Positions 8,928-17,603 are shown, counted from the stretch's first letter. The stretch is 64,000 nt of DNA from CAYOOP01 sp964405685 (GCA_964405685.1 CAYOOP010000006.1:62001-126000), one strand, 5' to 3'. The notes: generated by a model from the letters alone, not told the origin. Numbers and translations are program-made.

Positions 8928-9230
8928 TATTTCATTCTACCTGAGGTCGTGGCAAAGAAATGTGAAGGTTTGATGAAATACACCCAGTGCGATTGCTCCT
9001 AAGTATATGAAACTTAACTCTTTCCTCTTAGTCCACAAACGCGCCAAAATGGCGCGGTTGCCGACACTCGCATCAATCAATCCTTAATTTATAGTTGAGA
9101 TTCTTACCACCCGACAGCTTCCGTCATTCCCGCCTTCACGGGAATGACGAGTGGGAAAGATGTCGAGTGGTGAAGTTGCGACTGATTCTTACTTGCAAAC
9201 TCTACCAAAATCCGGTACAGTGGGCCCACT
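8928..9230. other. Intergenic region upstream of bfd-bfr
   Basis: This 303-base divergent spacer between the flavin oxidase gene and bfd should hold promoters for both. It contains a family D palindrome (9123-9148) nested in a longer imperfect inverted repeat (CCACCCGACA near 9108, TGTCGAGTGG near 9162). A perfect GTGGGCCCAC palindrome lies at 9220-9229, directly before the bfd start. I cannot assign a -35/-10 pair or a Fur/Irr box with confidence. Confidence 0.5.
9123..9148. repeat. Family D palindrome (GTCATTCCCGC...GGGAATGAC)
   Basis: A hairpin of GTCATTCCCG / CGGGAATGAC with a short loop. Related copies are at 10496-10525 (CCCCGC variant), 15191-15218 and 31057-31164. Confidence 0.85.
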
Positions 9231-9404
9231 GTGTATATTTGCCTGTGCAACGCCCTGAAAGACTCCGAAATCAATCGCGCCATCGCCGAAGGTGCCTCTT
9301 GCGTGCGCGATACGTTTGATTGCTTCGGTTGCAAACCCGTCTGCGGCAAATGCGTGCCCGTGATCGAAGAAAAACTCGACGCGCAAGATAAAACGCTCAA
9401 CTAA
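9231..9404 (+). CDS. bfd: Bacterioferritin-associated ferredoxin
   Basis: A 57-residue [2Fe-2S] protein that reduces the iron core of bacterioferritin to release iron. The start is GTG. Sequence begins MYICLCNALKDSEINRAIAEG, a close match to the Bfd N-terminus with the C-x-C pair (C4, C6), and the second pair is CGKC (C38, C41). Extra cysteines at 24, 31 and 34 are unusual. The gene lies 73 bases upstream of bacterioferritin in the same direction, the classical bfd-bfr arrangement. It is easily missed because of its size and GTG start. Confidence 0.9.
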   Translation: MYICLCNALKDSEINRAIAEGASCVRDTFDCFGCKPVCGKCVPVIEEKLDAQDKTLN

Positions 9405-9477
9405 GAATCATTCGCGTAAACTTCGCTTGAATTCCCTTTTTGCCCGCATATGATGCGCATTCACGAAAGGGCTTTTC

Positions 9478-9942
9478 ATGCACAAAGACAAGGCGATTAT
9501 CGAGGCGCTTAATGCCGTACTCAGAAATGAGCTGACCGGCATCAACCAATATTTCTTGCACGCGCGCATCCTGAAACACCAAGGTTTCATGAAACTCGCG
9601 GATCATGAATACAAAGAATCGATCGACGAAATGAAACACGCAGACCAGCTGGTCGAGCGCATTTTATACCTCGGCGGCATTCCGAACTTGCAAGATATCG
9701 GCAAACTCTTCATCGGTGAAACCGTGGAAGAAATTCTGCAGGCGGATATGACGCTGGAACTGCAAGCGGACAAAGATCTGCGCGCGGCGACGACGCTCGC
9801 CGAAAGCAAAGAAGACTATGTAACGTCTGACCTCCTCACCACCATCCAAAAAAGCGAGGAAGAGCACATCAACTACATCCGCACTCAGCTGGATCTCATC
9901 AAATCCATGGGTCTTAGCGCGTATCTACAAACTGTTGTATAA
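9478..9942 (+). CDS. bfr: Bacterioferritin
   Basis: Iron-storage protein forming a haem-containing 24-mer. The 154-residue protein keeps every ferroxidase ligand at the expected number: E18, E51, H54, E94, E127 and H130. M52, the axial ligand for the inter-subunit haem, is also present. The length is standard. It follows bfd, its electron donor, so the pair handles iron storage and release. The start ATG at 9478 is preceded by GAAAGGG. A secreted cyclophilin gene follows 11 bases downstream and may be co-transcribed. Confidence 0.97.
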   Translation: MHKDKAIIEALNAVLRNELTGINQYFLHARILKHQGFMKLADHEYKESIDEMKHADQLVERILYLGGIPNLQDIGKLFIGETVEEILQADMTLELQADKDLRAATTLAESKEDYVTSDLLTTIQKSEEEHINYIRTQLDLIKSMGLSAYLQTVV

Positions 9943-9953
9943 AGGAACTACTT

Positions 9954-10490
9954 ATGAAAAAACTAATTCTCACCCTGTTATTCGTATGCTTTGGAGGCAT
10001 GAACGCTATGGCCGCTGATTTGGAAAACACCCTGTATTTGGATTTGAAAGATGGTCGCGTAGTCATTGAACTGCTCCCGAATGCTGCACCCAATCACGTC
10101 AAGCGTATCAAAGAACTCACCCGCCAACATTTCTATGACGGCTTGGTGTTCCACCGCGTGATCGAAGGCTTCATGGCCCAAACCGGTGACCCAACGGGCA
10201 CCGGATCCGGCGGTTCCGGCCAGAAAATCAACGCGGAGTTCAATAAAGAACACCACGGCCGTGGCACGGTCTCCATGGCGCGCGCTTCTTCGCCCAACTC
10301 GGCCGACAGCCAATTTTTTATCTGCTTCGCGGACGCTGGGTTCTTAGACGGCCAATACACCGCATTCGGCAAAGTGGTCTCCGGCATGGAATTCGTCGAT
10401 AAAATCAAAAAAGGCGATTCCGGCAACAACGGTTCCGTGTCTGCACCTGATAAAATCATCAAAATGCAAGTTGCGGCGGATGTAAAATAA
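9954..10490 (+). CDS. Periplasmic peptidyl-prolyl cis-trans isomerase, cyclophilin type
   Basis: Catalyses proline isomerisation during folding of exported proteins. The 178-residue precursor has a clear Sec signal peptide (MKKLILTLLFVCFGGMNAMA, cleavage near residue 20) and a full cyclophilin domain: FHRVIEGFMAQTGDPTGTG, the MARASSPNSADSQFFI active-site segment and the LDGQYTAFGKV segment. The domain is the short bacterial (PpiA/PpiB-like) form, and the signal peptide points to the periplasm. An AGGAAC ribosome-binding site is present, 11 bases after bfr. Confidence 0.95.
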   Translation: MKKLILTLLFVCFGGMNAMAADLENTLYLDLKDGRVVIELLPNAAPNHVKRIKELTRQHFYDGLVFHRVIEGFMAQTGDPTGTGSGGSGQKINAEFNKEHHGRGTVSMARASSPNSADSQFFICFADAGFLDGQYTAFGKVVSGMEFVDKIKKGDSGNNGSVSAPDKIIKMQVAADVK

Positions 10491-10495
10491 AGAGT

Positions 10496-10525
10496 GTCAT
10501 CCCCGCGTAGGCGGGGATCCATTCG
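10496..10525. repeat. Family D-like palindrome between cyclophilin gene and queA
   Basis: GTCATCCCCGCGTAGGCGGGGATCC, a hairpin immediately after the cyclophilin stop codon. It may also act as a transcript 3' end, although there is no T run. Confidence 0.75.
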
Positions 10526-10533
10526 CTTTAAAC

Positions 10534-11568
10534 ATGCGCGTTGATCTCTTTGATTTTGAATTGCCGGAGTCGGCTATTGCACTGCGCCCTATTTCCCCGC
10601 GCGATGCCGCAAAAATGCTGGTCGTGGGGCCGACGCTGACGGATGCCAGCGTACGTGACTTTACGCATTATCTCAAACCAGGCGATGTGTTGGTGGTGAA
10701 TGATACGCGCGTTTTACCCGCAAGGCTATATGGTAAGCGTGGTGATGCGAAGGTCGAAATCCTGCTCCACCGGCCAACGGGGCAGGGGCGCTGGCGTGTC
10801 TTCGCCAAACCCGCCAAGCGTTTAAAAACTGGTGATACCCTCACCTTTGCGCCTGATTTCACCGCTCTGGTGCACGATAAGCTTGATAGTGGCGAGGTGG
10901 TGCTTGATTTTGGTTTGAGCGATGCTGCGTTGATGGGCAAATTGCAGGAGCACGGCCATGTGCCACTGCCACCGTATATTGAAAAACAGCGGAAGGCCGA
11001 CGTGCAGGATAAAGTGGATTACCAAACCAACTATGCACATGATAAAAAAACAGCTTCTGTTGCTGCGCCTACCGCAGGGTTACATTTTACACCGGAACTG
11101 CTCGCGCGCATTCAGGCGATGGATGTTGCGATTGTCCCCGTAACCCTGCACGTGGGCGCGGGCACGTTTTTACCTGTGAAAGCGGAAACCACGGAAGAAC
11201 ATGTGATGCACAGCGAATTCGCGGAAGTGAACGCGGAAGCCGCAAACGAAATCAATGCGCGGAAAAAAGCCGGGGGCAGGGTGATCGCCGTGGGCACTAC
11301 GAGTTTACGCACCCTGGAATCCGTCACCCAAAACGGCGAAGTACATCCCTATGCTGCCTGGACCAATATCTTCATCACCCCGGGCTATCAGTTCAAATGC
11401 GTGGATGTGCTGCTTACCAACTTCCATTTGCCAAAATCCACCCTGTTTATGCTAGTTTCGGCCTTCTCTGGCCTGGAACAAATGAAATCAGCTTATCAAC
11501 ACGCCATCAAATCCGGCTATCGTTTCTATTCCTATGGCGATGCGTGTTTGCTATACCGTGTACCATGA
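10534..11568 (+). CDS. queA: S-adenosylmethionine:tRNA ribosyltransferase-isomerase
   Basis: QueA transfers the ribose of SAM to preQ1 in tRNA, making epoxyqueuosine. The 344-residue protein has the diagnostic segments VLVVNDTRVLPARLYG near 50, PTAGLHFTPELL near 177, and GTTSLRTLESV near 256; the C-terminal YRFYSYGDACLL is typical. Its stop overlaps the start of the next gene, tgt (ATGA), so the two queuosine enzymes are translationally coupled. tgt inserts preQ1 and queA matures it. Confidence 0.97.
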   Translation: MRVDLFDFELPESAIALRPISPRDAAKMLVVGPTLTDASVRDFTHYLKPGDVLVVNDTRVLPARLYGKRGDAKVEILLHRPTGQGRWRVFAKPAKRLKTGDTLTFAPDFTALVHDKLDSGEVVLDFGLSDAALMGKLQEHGHVPLPPYIEKQRKADVQDKVDYQTNYAHDKKTASVAAPTAGLHFTPELLARIQAMDVAIVPVTLHVGAGTFLPVKAETTEEHVMHSEFAEVNAEAANEINARKKAGGRVIAVGTTSLRTLESVTQNGEVHPYAAWTNIFITPGYQFKCVDVLLTNFHLPKSTLFMLVSAFSGLEQMKSAYQHAIKSGYRFYSYGDACLLYRVP

Positions 11569-12671
11569 AGTTTAACATTCACACCACCAGCGGCCATGCC
11601 CGCTTAGGCACGCTTGAAACCGCGCATGGCAACATTCAGACCCCGGCGTTTATGCCGGTTGGTACAGCGGCGACCGTCAAGGCCATGAAGCCGGCGGATG
11701 TTGCTAAGACGGGCGCAGAAATTATCCTCGGTAATACCTATCACTTGATGCTGCGCCCCACGGCGGAGCGTGTTGCGGCTTTTGGCGGCTTGCACAAGTT
11801 CATGAACTGGCATGGGCCAATACTCACCGATTCCGGCGGGTTTCAGGTGATGTCGCTCGCAAAACTCCGCAAGATCAGCGAAGACGGCGTGACCTTTCAA
11901 TCCCATCTCGACGGCGAAACCATTCATTTAACGCCGGAGCGCTCTATTGAAATTCAGCATCTTTTAGGTGCAGATATCACCATGGCATTTGATGAATGCA
12001 CGCCATTTCCCGCTACCGAAAAAGAAGCGAATGATTCGATGCAGCTTTCGATGCGCTGGGCGAAGCGCTCTAGACAAGCATTTATACCCCGTACCGGGTA
12101 TGGGTTATTCGGCATAGTCCATGGGGGTATCTATCCGAACTTACGTGCTGAATCTGCAGCTGCGCTAAAAGCGATTGTGTTTGACGGTTATGCGATTGGT
12201 GGGCTTGCGGTGGGAGAGGGGCAGGAACTCATGGTAGAAACGCTAAAAACTACTGTGCCACATCTGCCGGAAGACAAGCCAAGATACCTCATGGGGGTAG
12301 GCAAGCCGGACGATATTGTGCTGGCGGTGATGGAAGGCGTCGATATGTTCGATTGCGTGATTCCAACGCGTTCGGGCCGCAATGCGCGGGCGTATACCTT
12401 TGCAGGTGAATGGAATGTGCGTAATAGTAGGTTTATTGATGATAAAGCCCCGCTCGAAAAAGGTTGCCCCTGCACCCTCTGCACCCAATTTACCCGCGGG
12501 TACCTCAACCACCTCTTCAAAGCCGATGAAATGCTCGGAGCCATGCTGCTGACCGAGCACAACCTCACCTTTTACCAACGCCTCATGCACGGTATCCGCG
12601 CAGCCATTGCCGAGGGCAGGCTTGCGACCTACGCCAAAACCATTCTTGCAAGCGCCAAAACAAAGGATTAG
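11565..12671 (+). CDS. tgt: tRNA-guanine transglycosylase
   Basis: Tgt exchanges guanine 34 for preQ1 in tRNAs with GUN anticodons. The 368-residue protein shows ILTDSGGFQ (D89, base recognition), MFDCVIPTRSGRNA (nucleophile D263), and zinc ligands C301, C303, C306 and H332. The ATG at 11565, overlapping the queA stop, is the real start; longer readings upstream lie inside queA. One oddity: the FGIVQGG motif, whose Gln contacts the purine, reads FGIVHGG (H186, codon CAT). Confidence 0.96.
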   Translation: MKFNIHTTSGHARLGTLETAHGNIQTPAFMPVGTAATVKAMKPADVAKTGAEIILGNTYHLMLRPTAERVAAFGGLHKFMNWHGPILTDSGGFQVMSLAKLRKISEDGVTFQSHLDGETIHLTPERSIEIQHLLGADITMAFDECTPFPATEKEANDSMQLSMRWAKRSRQAFIPRTGYGLFGIVHGGIYPNLRAESAAALKAIVFDGYAIGGLAVGEGQELMVETLKTTVPHLPEDKPRYLMGVGKPDDIVLAVMEGVDMFDCVIPTRSGRNARAYTFAGEWNVRNSRFIDDKAPLEKGCPCTLCTQFTRGYLNHLFKADEMLGAMLLTEHNLTFYQRLMHGIRAAIAEGRLATYAKTILASAKTKD

Positions 12672-12680
12672 AAAAGTCCT

Positions 12681-14408
12681 ATGACCGACAAAAAACATCT
12701 CCCCTCCCGCCACGTCACCGTTGGCCCCGAACGCGCGCCGCACCGCAGCTATCTTTATGCTATGGGGCTGACCGAGGAACAAATTTATCAACCGCTGGTT
12801 GGCGTAGCGACCACATGGAACGAGGCGGCGCCGTGCAACATCACGCTCGGCCGTCAAGCGCAGGTGGTAAAAAAAGGTATTTCAGCGGCAGGTGGAACTC
12901 CGCGCGAATTCACGACGATTACGGTGACGGACGGCATCGCCATGGGGCACCAGGGGATGAAATCCTCGCTCGTTTCCCGCGAGGTGATTGCGGATTCGGT
13001 CGAACTCACCATGCGTGGGCATTGTTATGATGCCATCGTCGGCCTTGCCGGTTGCGATAAATCACTTCCGGGACTCATGATGGCGATGGTGCGGCTCAAC
13101 GTGCCGAGCGTGTTCATGTATGGCGGCAGCATCCTTCCCGGAAAATTTAAAGGTAAAGACGTCACGGTAGTAGATGTGTTTGAAGGTGTCGGCAAACATG
13201 CGGCAGGTAATATGTCCGCTGCGGATTTGCATGCGCTGGAACAAGTGGCGTGTCCTTCCGCTGGTTCCTGCGGTGGGCAGTTCACAGCAAATACTATGGC
13301 GTGTGTGAGCGAGGCGATTGGCTTGGCACTTCCCGGTTCTGCCGGTGCACCTGCGCCCTATGAAGCGCGCGATAGCTTCGCGTTTGAAAGTGGTCGTGCG
13401 GTGATGGAATTGTTGAAATTGAAAATCCGCCCGCGTGATATTGTGACTCTCAAAGCACTGGAAAATGCCGCCGCCGTGGTTGCAGCAACGGGTGGCTCAA
13501 CCAATGCGGCGCTGCATTTGCCGGCGATTGCCCACGAATGCGGGATTGATTTTGATATTCATGCCGTCGGCAAAATCTTTGCAAAAACCCCGTATCTGGC
13601 CGACCTCATGCCCGGCGGGAAATATACCGCGAAGGATCTCTACGAAGCCGGTGGCGTTGAAGCCGTAATGCGCACGCTGCTTGATGGCGGTTTTTTGCAT
13701 GGGGATTGCATGACGGTGACGGGGAAGACGGTGGCGGAAAACTTAGCGTCATCCTGCGGGCCGCAAAGCGGCAGCGCAGGATCTCTCAAAGTAATCTACA
13801 GTTTTGACGCCCCTATCTCCAAAACCGGCGGCGTGGTCACACTCAAAGGCAACCTCGCGCCGGAAGGAGCGATTGTAAAAGTTGCGGGCCTAAAGAATTT
13901 GGTGTTCACCGGCACCGCACTCTGTTTCGATTGCGAGGAAGATGCGTTTGCAGCAGTCGAAGCAGGGAAATACAACAAAGGCGACGTCATCATCATCCGC
14001 TACGAAGGTCCCAAAGGTGGCCCCGGTATGCGCGAAATGCTCTCCACCACCGCCGCCATTTACGGCCAGGGCAGGGGTGAGGATGTTGCCCTCATTACTG
14101 ATGGGCGCTTCAGTGGCGGCACGCGCGGTTTCTGCATCGGCCACGTCGGGCCGGAAGCAGCTGTCGGAGGCCCGATCGCACTGCTGAAAAACGGCGACGA
14201 AATCACGATTGATGCCACCAAAGGTACGATTGATGTAAAACTTTCAGACGCCGAACTTGCGGAACGTAAAAAAGCCTGGAAACCACGCGCGCATGATTAC
14301 CAATCTGGCGCGCTGTGGAAATACGCCCAAACCGTCGGCACCGCCGAAAAAGGCGCTGTCACACATCCGGGTGGTGCGAAAGAAGTACGTGCATTTGCAG
14401 ATATATAA
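12681..14408 (+). CDS. ilvD: Dihydroxy-acid dehydratase with short repeat insertion
   Basis: IlvD dehydrates dihydroxyisovalerate and its isoleucine counterpart in branched-chain amino acid synthesis, using an iron-sulfur cluster. The 575-residue protein has the family motifs TVTDGIAMGHQGMKSSL (about 93-109), GLAGCDKSLPGLMMA near 126, PSAGSCGGQFTANTM near 195 and the C-terminal GRFSGGTRGFCIGHVGPEA. Residues about 356-369 (SSCGPQSGSAGSLK) are encoded by a family B repeat (13748-13786) and replace or extend a loop where relatives read ENL-x-x-V. It starts nine bases after tgt. leuC and cimA elsewhere in the window serve the same pathway. Confidence 0.96.
   Translation: MTDKKHLPSRHVTVGPERAPHRSYLYAMGLTEEQIYQPLVGVATTWNEAAPCNITLGRQAQVVKKGISAAGGTPREFTTITVTDGIAMGHQGMKSSLVSREVIADSVELTMRGHCYDAIVGLAGCDKSLPGLMMAMVRLNVPSVFMYGGSILPGKFKGKDVTVVDVFEGVGKHAAGNMSAADLHALEQVACPSAGSCGGQFTANTMACVSEAIGLALPGSAGAPAPYEARDSFAFESGRAVMELLKLKIRPRDIVTLKALENAAAVVAATGGSTNAALHLPAIAHECGIDFDIHAVGKIFAKTPYLADLMPGGKYTAKDLYEAGGVEAVMRTLLDGGFLHGDCMTVTGKTVAENLASSCGPQSGSAGSLKVIYSFDAPISKTGGVVTLKGNLAPEGAIVKVAGLKNLVFTGTALCFDCEEDAFAAVEAGKYNKGDVIIIRYEGPKGGPGMREMLSTTAAIYGQGRGEDVALITDGRFSGGTRGFCIGHVGPEAAVGGPIALLKNGDEITIDATKGTIDVKLSDAELAERKKAWKPRAHDYQSGALWKYAQTVGTAEKGAVTHPGGAKEVRAFADI
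13748..13786. repeat. Family B palindromic repeat inside ilvD
   Basis: Begins GTCATCCTGCGG and ends CGCAGGATCTC, with an internal GCCGC-AAA-GCGGC hairpin. The same ends occur at 15077-15129 and 31637-31675. It is translated in frame. Confidence 0.8.
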
Positions 14409-15075
14409 TATTGCCGATACTCCCCTTAAAATCCGCCGTGTACGCGGCGCGCGGAATTACACAATTTCTTATAACCCCGCCAAATGCGAGGCGCTGCTGA
14501 CGTTGCCGATGCGGGCTTCCATGAAAGAAGCGCTGAAATTTGCGCAGTCGCGGCAGGCGTGGCTGGAGAAGACCAAGGCGTGTTATCCTGAGCGGCAGAA
14601 ATTTTACCCTGGTGTTACGCTGAACGTCATGGATGAGCACATCACGTTTTTACACGTCCCCGGGCGCGGGTTGCCGCTTAGAGAAGGCGGCCGCGTGGTG
14701 GTTCGCGGCGATATTCAGTTTTTCCACCGCCGTGTGCGCGATTGGTTGAATGCCGAACTAAAGCGCGTGCTGCGCGAGGAGGTGGATGCGTGCGCCGTGC
14801 AACTGGAGTATCATAAGCCCATCCCTATTCAGGTGAAGGCGATGAATAGTTTGTGGGGCCGTTGTTCGCATGACGGATCGCTGGCGTTTTCTTCGCGTTT
14901 GGCGCTGGCACCCCGGCAGGTGGTGCGCTACCTTGCCGCCCACGAATGCGCGCATTTGCGCCACCACGACCACAGCCCGAGGTTTTGGGCCCTGGTCGCC
15001 AAGCTAGACCCCCACCACGCCGCCTCCCGCGCCTGGCTCCGCAAACACGGGGCGGCCTTGAGCCAGTTTGGGTAG
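14389..15075 (+). CDS. YgjP-like metallopeptidase (DUF45 / SprT-like)
   Basis: A zinc metallopeptidase-like protein of the UTP pyrophosphatase/YgjP family (DUF45). Seen: MNSLWGRCSHDGSLAFSSRL followed by the zinc motif HECAHLRHHDHSPRFW (HExxH with a downstream acidic/His helix), the family's C-terminal signature. The start is uncertain because the gene overlaps the end of ilvD. I favour GTG 14389 with GAAAGAAG upstream (228 aa); TTG 14395 is an alternative. Function in this group is poorly known. A family B repeat follows one base after the stop codon. Confidence 0.85.
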   Translation: MHLQIYNIADTPLKIRRVRGARNYTISYNPAKCEALLTLPMRASMKEALKFAQSRQAWLEKTKACYPERQKFYPGVTLNVMDEHITFLHVPGRGLPLREGGRVVVRGDIQFFHRRVRDWLNAELKRVLREEVDACAVQLEYHKPIPIQVKAMNSLWGRCSHDGSLAFSSRLALAPRQVVRYLAAHECAHLRHHDHSPRFWALVAKLDPHHAASRAWLRKHGAALSQFG

Positions 15076-15076
15076 C

Positions 15077-15129
15077 GTCATCCTGCGATCTCGCCGAAGC
15101 CATGGGCGAAGGCGGATGCGCAGGATCTC
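15077..15129. repeat. Family B palindromic repeat after the YgjP-like gene
   Basis: GTCATCCTGCG at the left and CGCAGGATCTC at the right, with an internal inverted CGCCGAAGCC / GGGCGAAGGC hairpin. It begins one base after the preceding TAG. Confidence 0.8.
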
Positions 15130-15190
15130 ATGGGCTGGAGGGTAAGATTTTTATAGACAGCATGCTCAGTAATCAGTACATCACCTTGCG

Positions 15191-15218
15191 AATGGATTCC
15201 CGCCTCCGCGGGAATGAC
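15191..15218. repeat. Family D palindrome upstream of tRNA-Pro
   Basis: AATGGATTCCCGCCTCCGCGGGAATGAC, a hairpin of the ATTCCCGC/GCGGGAAT type. Confidence 0.8.
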
Positions 15219-15223
15219 GATTT

Positions 15224-15241
15224 CGGGGAGTAGCGCAGTCT
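15224..15241 (+). pseudogene. Truncated copy of the tRNA-Pro 5' end
   Basis: The 18 bases CGGGGAGTAGCGCAGTCT are identical to the first 18 bases of the tRNA-Pro gene that starts 81 bases downstream. The copy then diverges into CCCCCGAGCGAAGG. The stretch from about 15262 to 15300 contains ACGCTACCAGAC, the reverse complement of the tRNA's GTCTGGTAGCG, and forms a hairpin (AACACTA...TAGTGTT). It looks like a partial duplication of the tRNA locus. Confidence 0.7.
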
Positions 15242-15304
15242 GCCCCCGAGCGAAGGCGAGGAACACTAAAACGCTACCAGACTATTCTGGTCTAGTGTTT
15301 ATGT

Positions 15305-15381
<77 letters not shown>

Positions 15382-15384
15382 CTC

Positions 15385-16704
15385 TCATTCCTCCCCCTTC
15401 ATCTGCAGTGCCTGGAGTTTGACGTCTTCGGCGCGCAGGCGGTGGTTGCTGGCTTTGGGAAGTAGCTCAAGCGCGCGGGTGGCGTGGAGGGTGGCGGCTT
15501 TGGCATCGCCTGTGAGTACCGCTTCTTCGGCCAGTGCCAGGCTCGCTTCGCCTACCTTGCCAAGCCGGCCGGCGGCGGTTGCCATCAAATGCCAGCTGCG
15601 TGCATTTTCAGCATCGCGGGAGGTGGCGAGTGTCAGCGTGTCATACGCCTTTTGCGCCGCCTCTTTCCCGGGCTTGGCAAGCTGTGCTTCGGCCAGTGAG
15701 GTAAGGATCAGCGGATTATTCTTGGCCAGCTCACCGGCGCGGGTATAGGCGGTGATGGCCTCGTCAATTCTGCTATTTTCAAAGGCGATCTGCCCTTTTA
15801 AATCCCACAGATACGGATCCTGCGGGCGTTCTTTAATTAGCGCGCCAACAAGTGCTAGCGCCTTGGGTGCATCCGGCTTTTTATAGGCGGCAATCGCGCG
15901 GGCCATGCGTGCGGCGAAGCGTTTGTCGCTTTCGGGGTATTTGGTAAATGTTTTGGGCGCGATGTTCAAAAACGCATAAAGCTTGGCCTGCATACGCGCA
16001 AAAGGTTCGTCCAGCGTTTTTGGATAGGTGCCTTCCAGCACCGCAGCATCGTTCACATGCGCACGCACATAGGTGATGCGTTCGGCCGAAAGCGGGTGGG
16101 TGACGGCGTATGGATCAAGATTGCCGATCATGCGCTCCTTGCGGCGCAGCAGCTCAAAGGTTTTGAGCATGCCGCTGGCGGAAACGCCCATAGTATCGAG
16201 CGTCGTGAGTGCCGATTGATCGGCGGATTGTTCGTTGGTGCGCGAAAACGCGAGCATGACGCGGTTTGCAATTTGGCTGGTGCTGCCCATGACGGCGGCC
16301 CCGGCATCACCCCCGCCACCCACTGCGGCGGCCGCGCCTAGAATATAGCCTACGATCATGCCGATTTGCGCGTTTTGCAATTGCTCGGCACCGCGCGCCA
16401 AGTGCCCGCCTTTGATGTGGCCGGTTTCGTGGGCGATGACGCCGATTAGCATCGACGGATCTTCCATCGCGTTGATTAAGCCCGTGTGTATGAAGATGTT
16501 GGCACCCCCGGCGACGTAAGCGTTAATCGCATTATCTTGCACGATGAAAATGCGGATGCGTTCGGGGTCCATGCCGGCGGCTTCAAAGACGGGGTCCGCG
16601 ATCTGGCGGAGTGTGTCCTCAATTTCGGCATCGCGAATAAGACCGGAGGCCATAACTGGCTGGGATATAAAGATAAATAGCACTATGAGCCAAATGCGCT
16701 TCAT
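15385..16704 (-). CDS. Periplasmic M48 metalloprotease with TPR repeats (BepA/YfgC-like)
   Basis: A zinc protease involved in outer-membrane protein quality control. The 439-residue precursor has a signal peptide (MKRIWLIVLFIFISQPVMA), an M48 catalytic domain with IGVIAHETGHIKGGHL (HExxH near residue 93), the third zinc-ligand region NEQSADQSAL, and a C-terminal TPR region (about 290-430, e.g. YLWDLKGQIAFENSRIDEAITAY). This matches BepA in layout and length. The gene ends only four bases after the convergent tRNA-Pro. Neighbouring genes do not indicate an operon. Confidence 0.92.
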   Translation of the reverse strand: MKRIWLIVLFIFISQPVMASGLIRDAEIEDTLRQIADPVFEAAGMDPERIRIFIVQDNAINAYVAGGANIFIHTGLINAMEDPSMLIGVIAHETGHIKGGHLARGAEQLQNAQIGMIVGYILGAAAAVGGGGDAGAAVMGSTSQIANRVMLAFSRTNEQSADQSALTTLDTMGVSASGMLKTFELLRRKERMIGNLDPYAVTHPLSAERITYVRAHVNDAAVLEGTYPKTLDEPFARMQAKLYAFLNIAPKTFTKYPESDKRFAARMARAIAAYKKPDAPKALALVGALIKERPQDPYLWDLKGQIAFENSRIDEAITAYTRAGELAKNNPLILTSLAEAQLAKPGKEAAQKAYDTLTLATSRDAENARSWHLMATAAGRLGKVGEASLALAEEAVLTGDAKAATLHATRALELLPKASNHRLRAEDVKLQALQMKGEE

Positions 16705-16784
16705 GCCGCATCATAGCCTAGCTCGGGGCATTTGTCATCAAAGCTTCATTTAAGCCTGAAGAGGGAAAAGGTTACACTATAGGG

Positions 16785-17603
16785 ATGTCACAACAACACC
16801 CCCGCATTCTCGTTAGCGCGACCTTCGTTGATGGTCGGGATACCAAGTCTTTAAACGCCATCATGGCGAGCTTGCGTGCTACGGGTGCAGACCCGGTGCT
16901 AGTTGCCAATCATCAGGAACTAATCTCCAAACACGGTAGCATTGCGCAAGCGGTAAGCGAAAAAGTCAAGGGCGCGGACGGCATCGTGATTATGGGCAAT
17001 AATGACGATATCGACCCCGCTAAATACGGCGAAACGCCGCACCCGAAAACCAAAATTGAAACCAATGATTTTCGTGCGGAATTTGAAAACACGCTGATAC
17101 TCAAGGCGATGAAACAGCAAGTGCCGCTGCTGGGTATTTGCGGCGGCATGCAGCGCATTAACGTAGTGCTGGGTGGAAAGCTCAAACAGCATGTGGATGA
17201 GCACCATCAGGGCGATGTGCCGGGTTTCCAAGGCACGCAGAAAATTCTATTTGCGCAGGGCACGCGGCTCAATGAAATCGCTGGCAATGGCGCGATGGAA
17301 AACAGTTTCCACCACCAGGTAGTCAGCAAATTGGGGCAGGGTTTGCGCGTGAATGCGAAAGCGGAAGATGGCCACATTGAAGGCTTTGAAACCGACCCGA
17401 GCGGCGTGTTGCAAGGCCACTATATCATGGGTGTGCAATGGCATCCCGAATTCGGCGCTTCGCAGGCCAGCACTACAATCATCGGCGACGTAGTGGGGCA
17501 GGCGAAGGTGCATGCAGAGATGCACGCCATGCCACTACCAACGCTGCAGCAGGCGTATTCGGTGATCCATTCAGGCGGTATCAACGCTATCACCGCGATT
17601 TAA
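16785..17603 (+). CDS. Gamma-glutamyl-gamma-aminobutyrate hydrolase-like class I glutamine amidotransferase (peptidase C26)
   Basis: A PuuD-like hydrolase, likely cleaving gamma-glutamyl amides. The 272-residue protein has the nucleophile elbow LLGICGGMQRINVVLGG (Cys near residue 113), the catalytic His/Glu motif VQWHPEF near 219, and the VSATFVDGRDTKSLNAI start seen in C26 proteins. No ATP- or ammonia-using partner domain is attached. No polyamine catabolism genes are next to it, so the substrate is inferred only from family. It overlaps the convergent unknown gene by 14 bases at its 3' end. Confidence 0.85.
   Translation: MSQQHPRILVSATFVDGRDTKSLNAIMASLRATGADPVLVANHQELISKHGSIAQAVSEKVKGADGIVIMGNNDDIDPAKYGETPHPKTKIETNDFRAEFENTLILKAMKQQVPLLGICGGMQRINVVLGGKLKQHVDEHHQGDVPGFQGTQKILFAQGTRLNEIAGNGAMENSFHHQVVSKLGQGLRVNAKAEDGHIEGFETDPSGVLQGHYIMGVQWHPEFGASQASTTIIGDVVGQAKVHAEMHAMPLPTLQQAYSVIHSGGINAITAI

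Noticed and set aside
11397..11564. Longer tgt start inside queA
   Set aside because: Tgt proteins begin at FNIHTTSG-like sequence; the ATG overlapping the queA stop gives the normal length.
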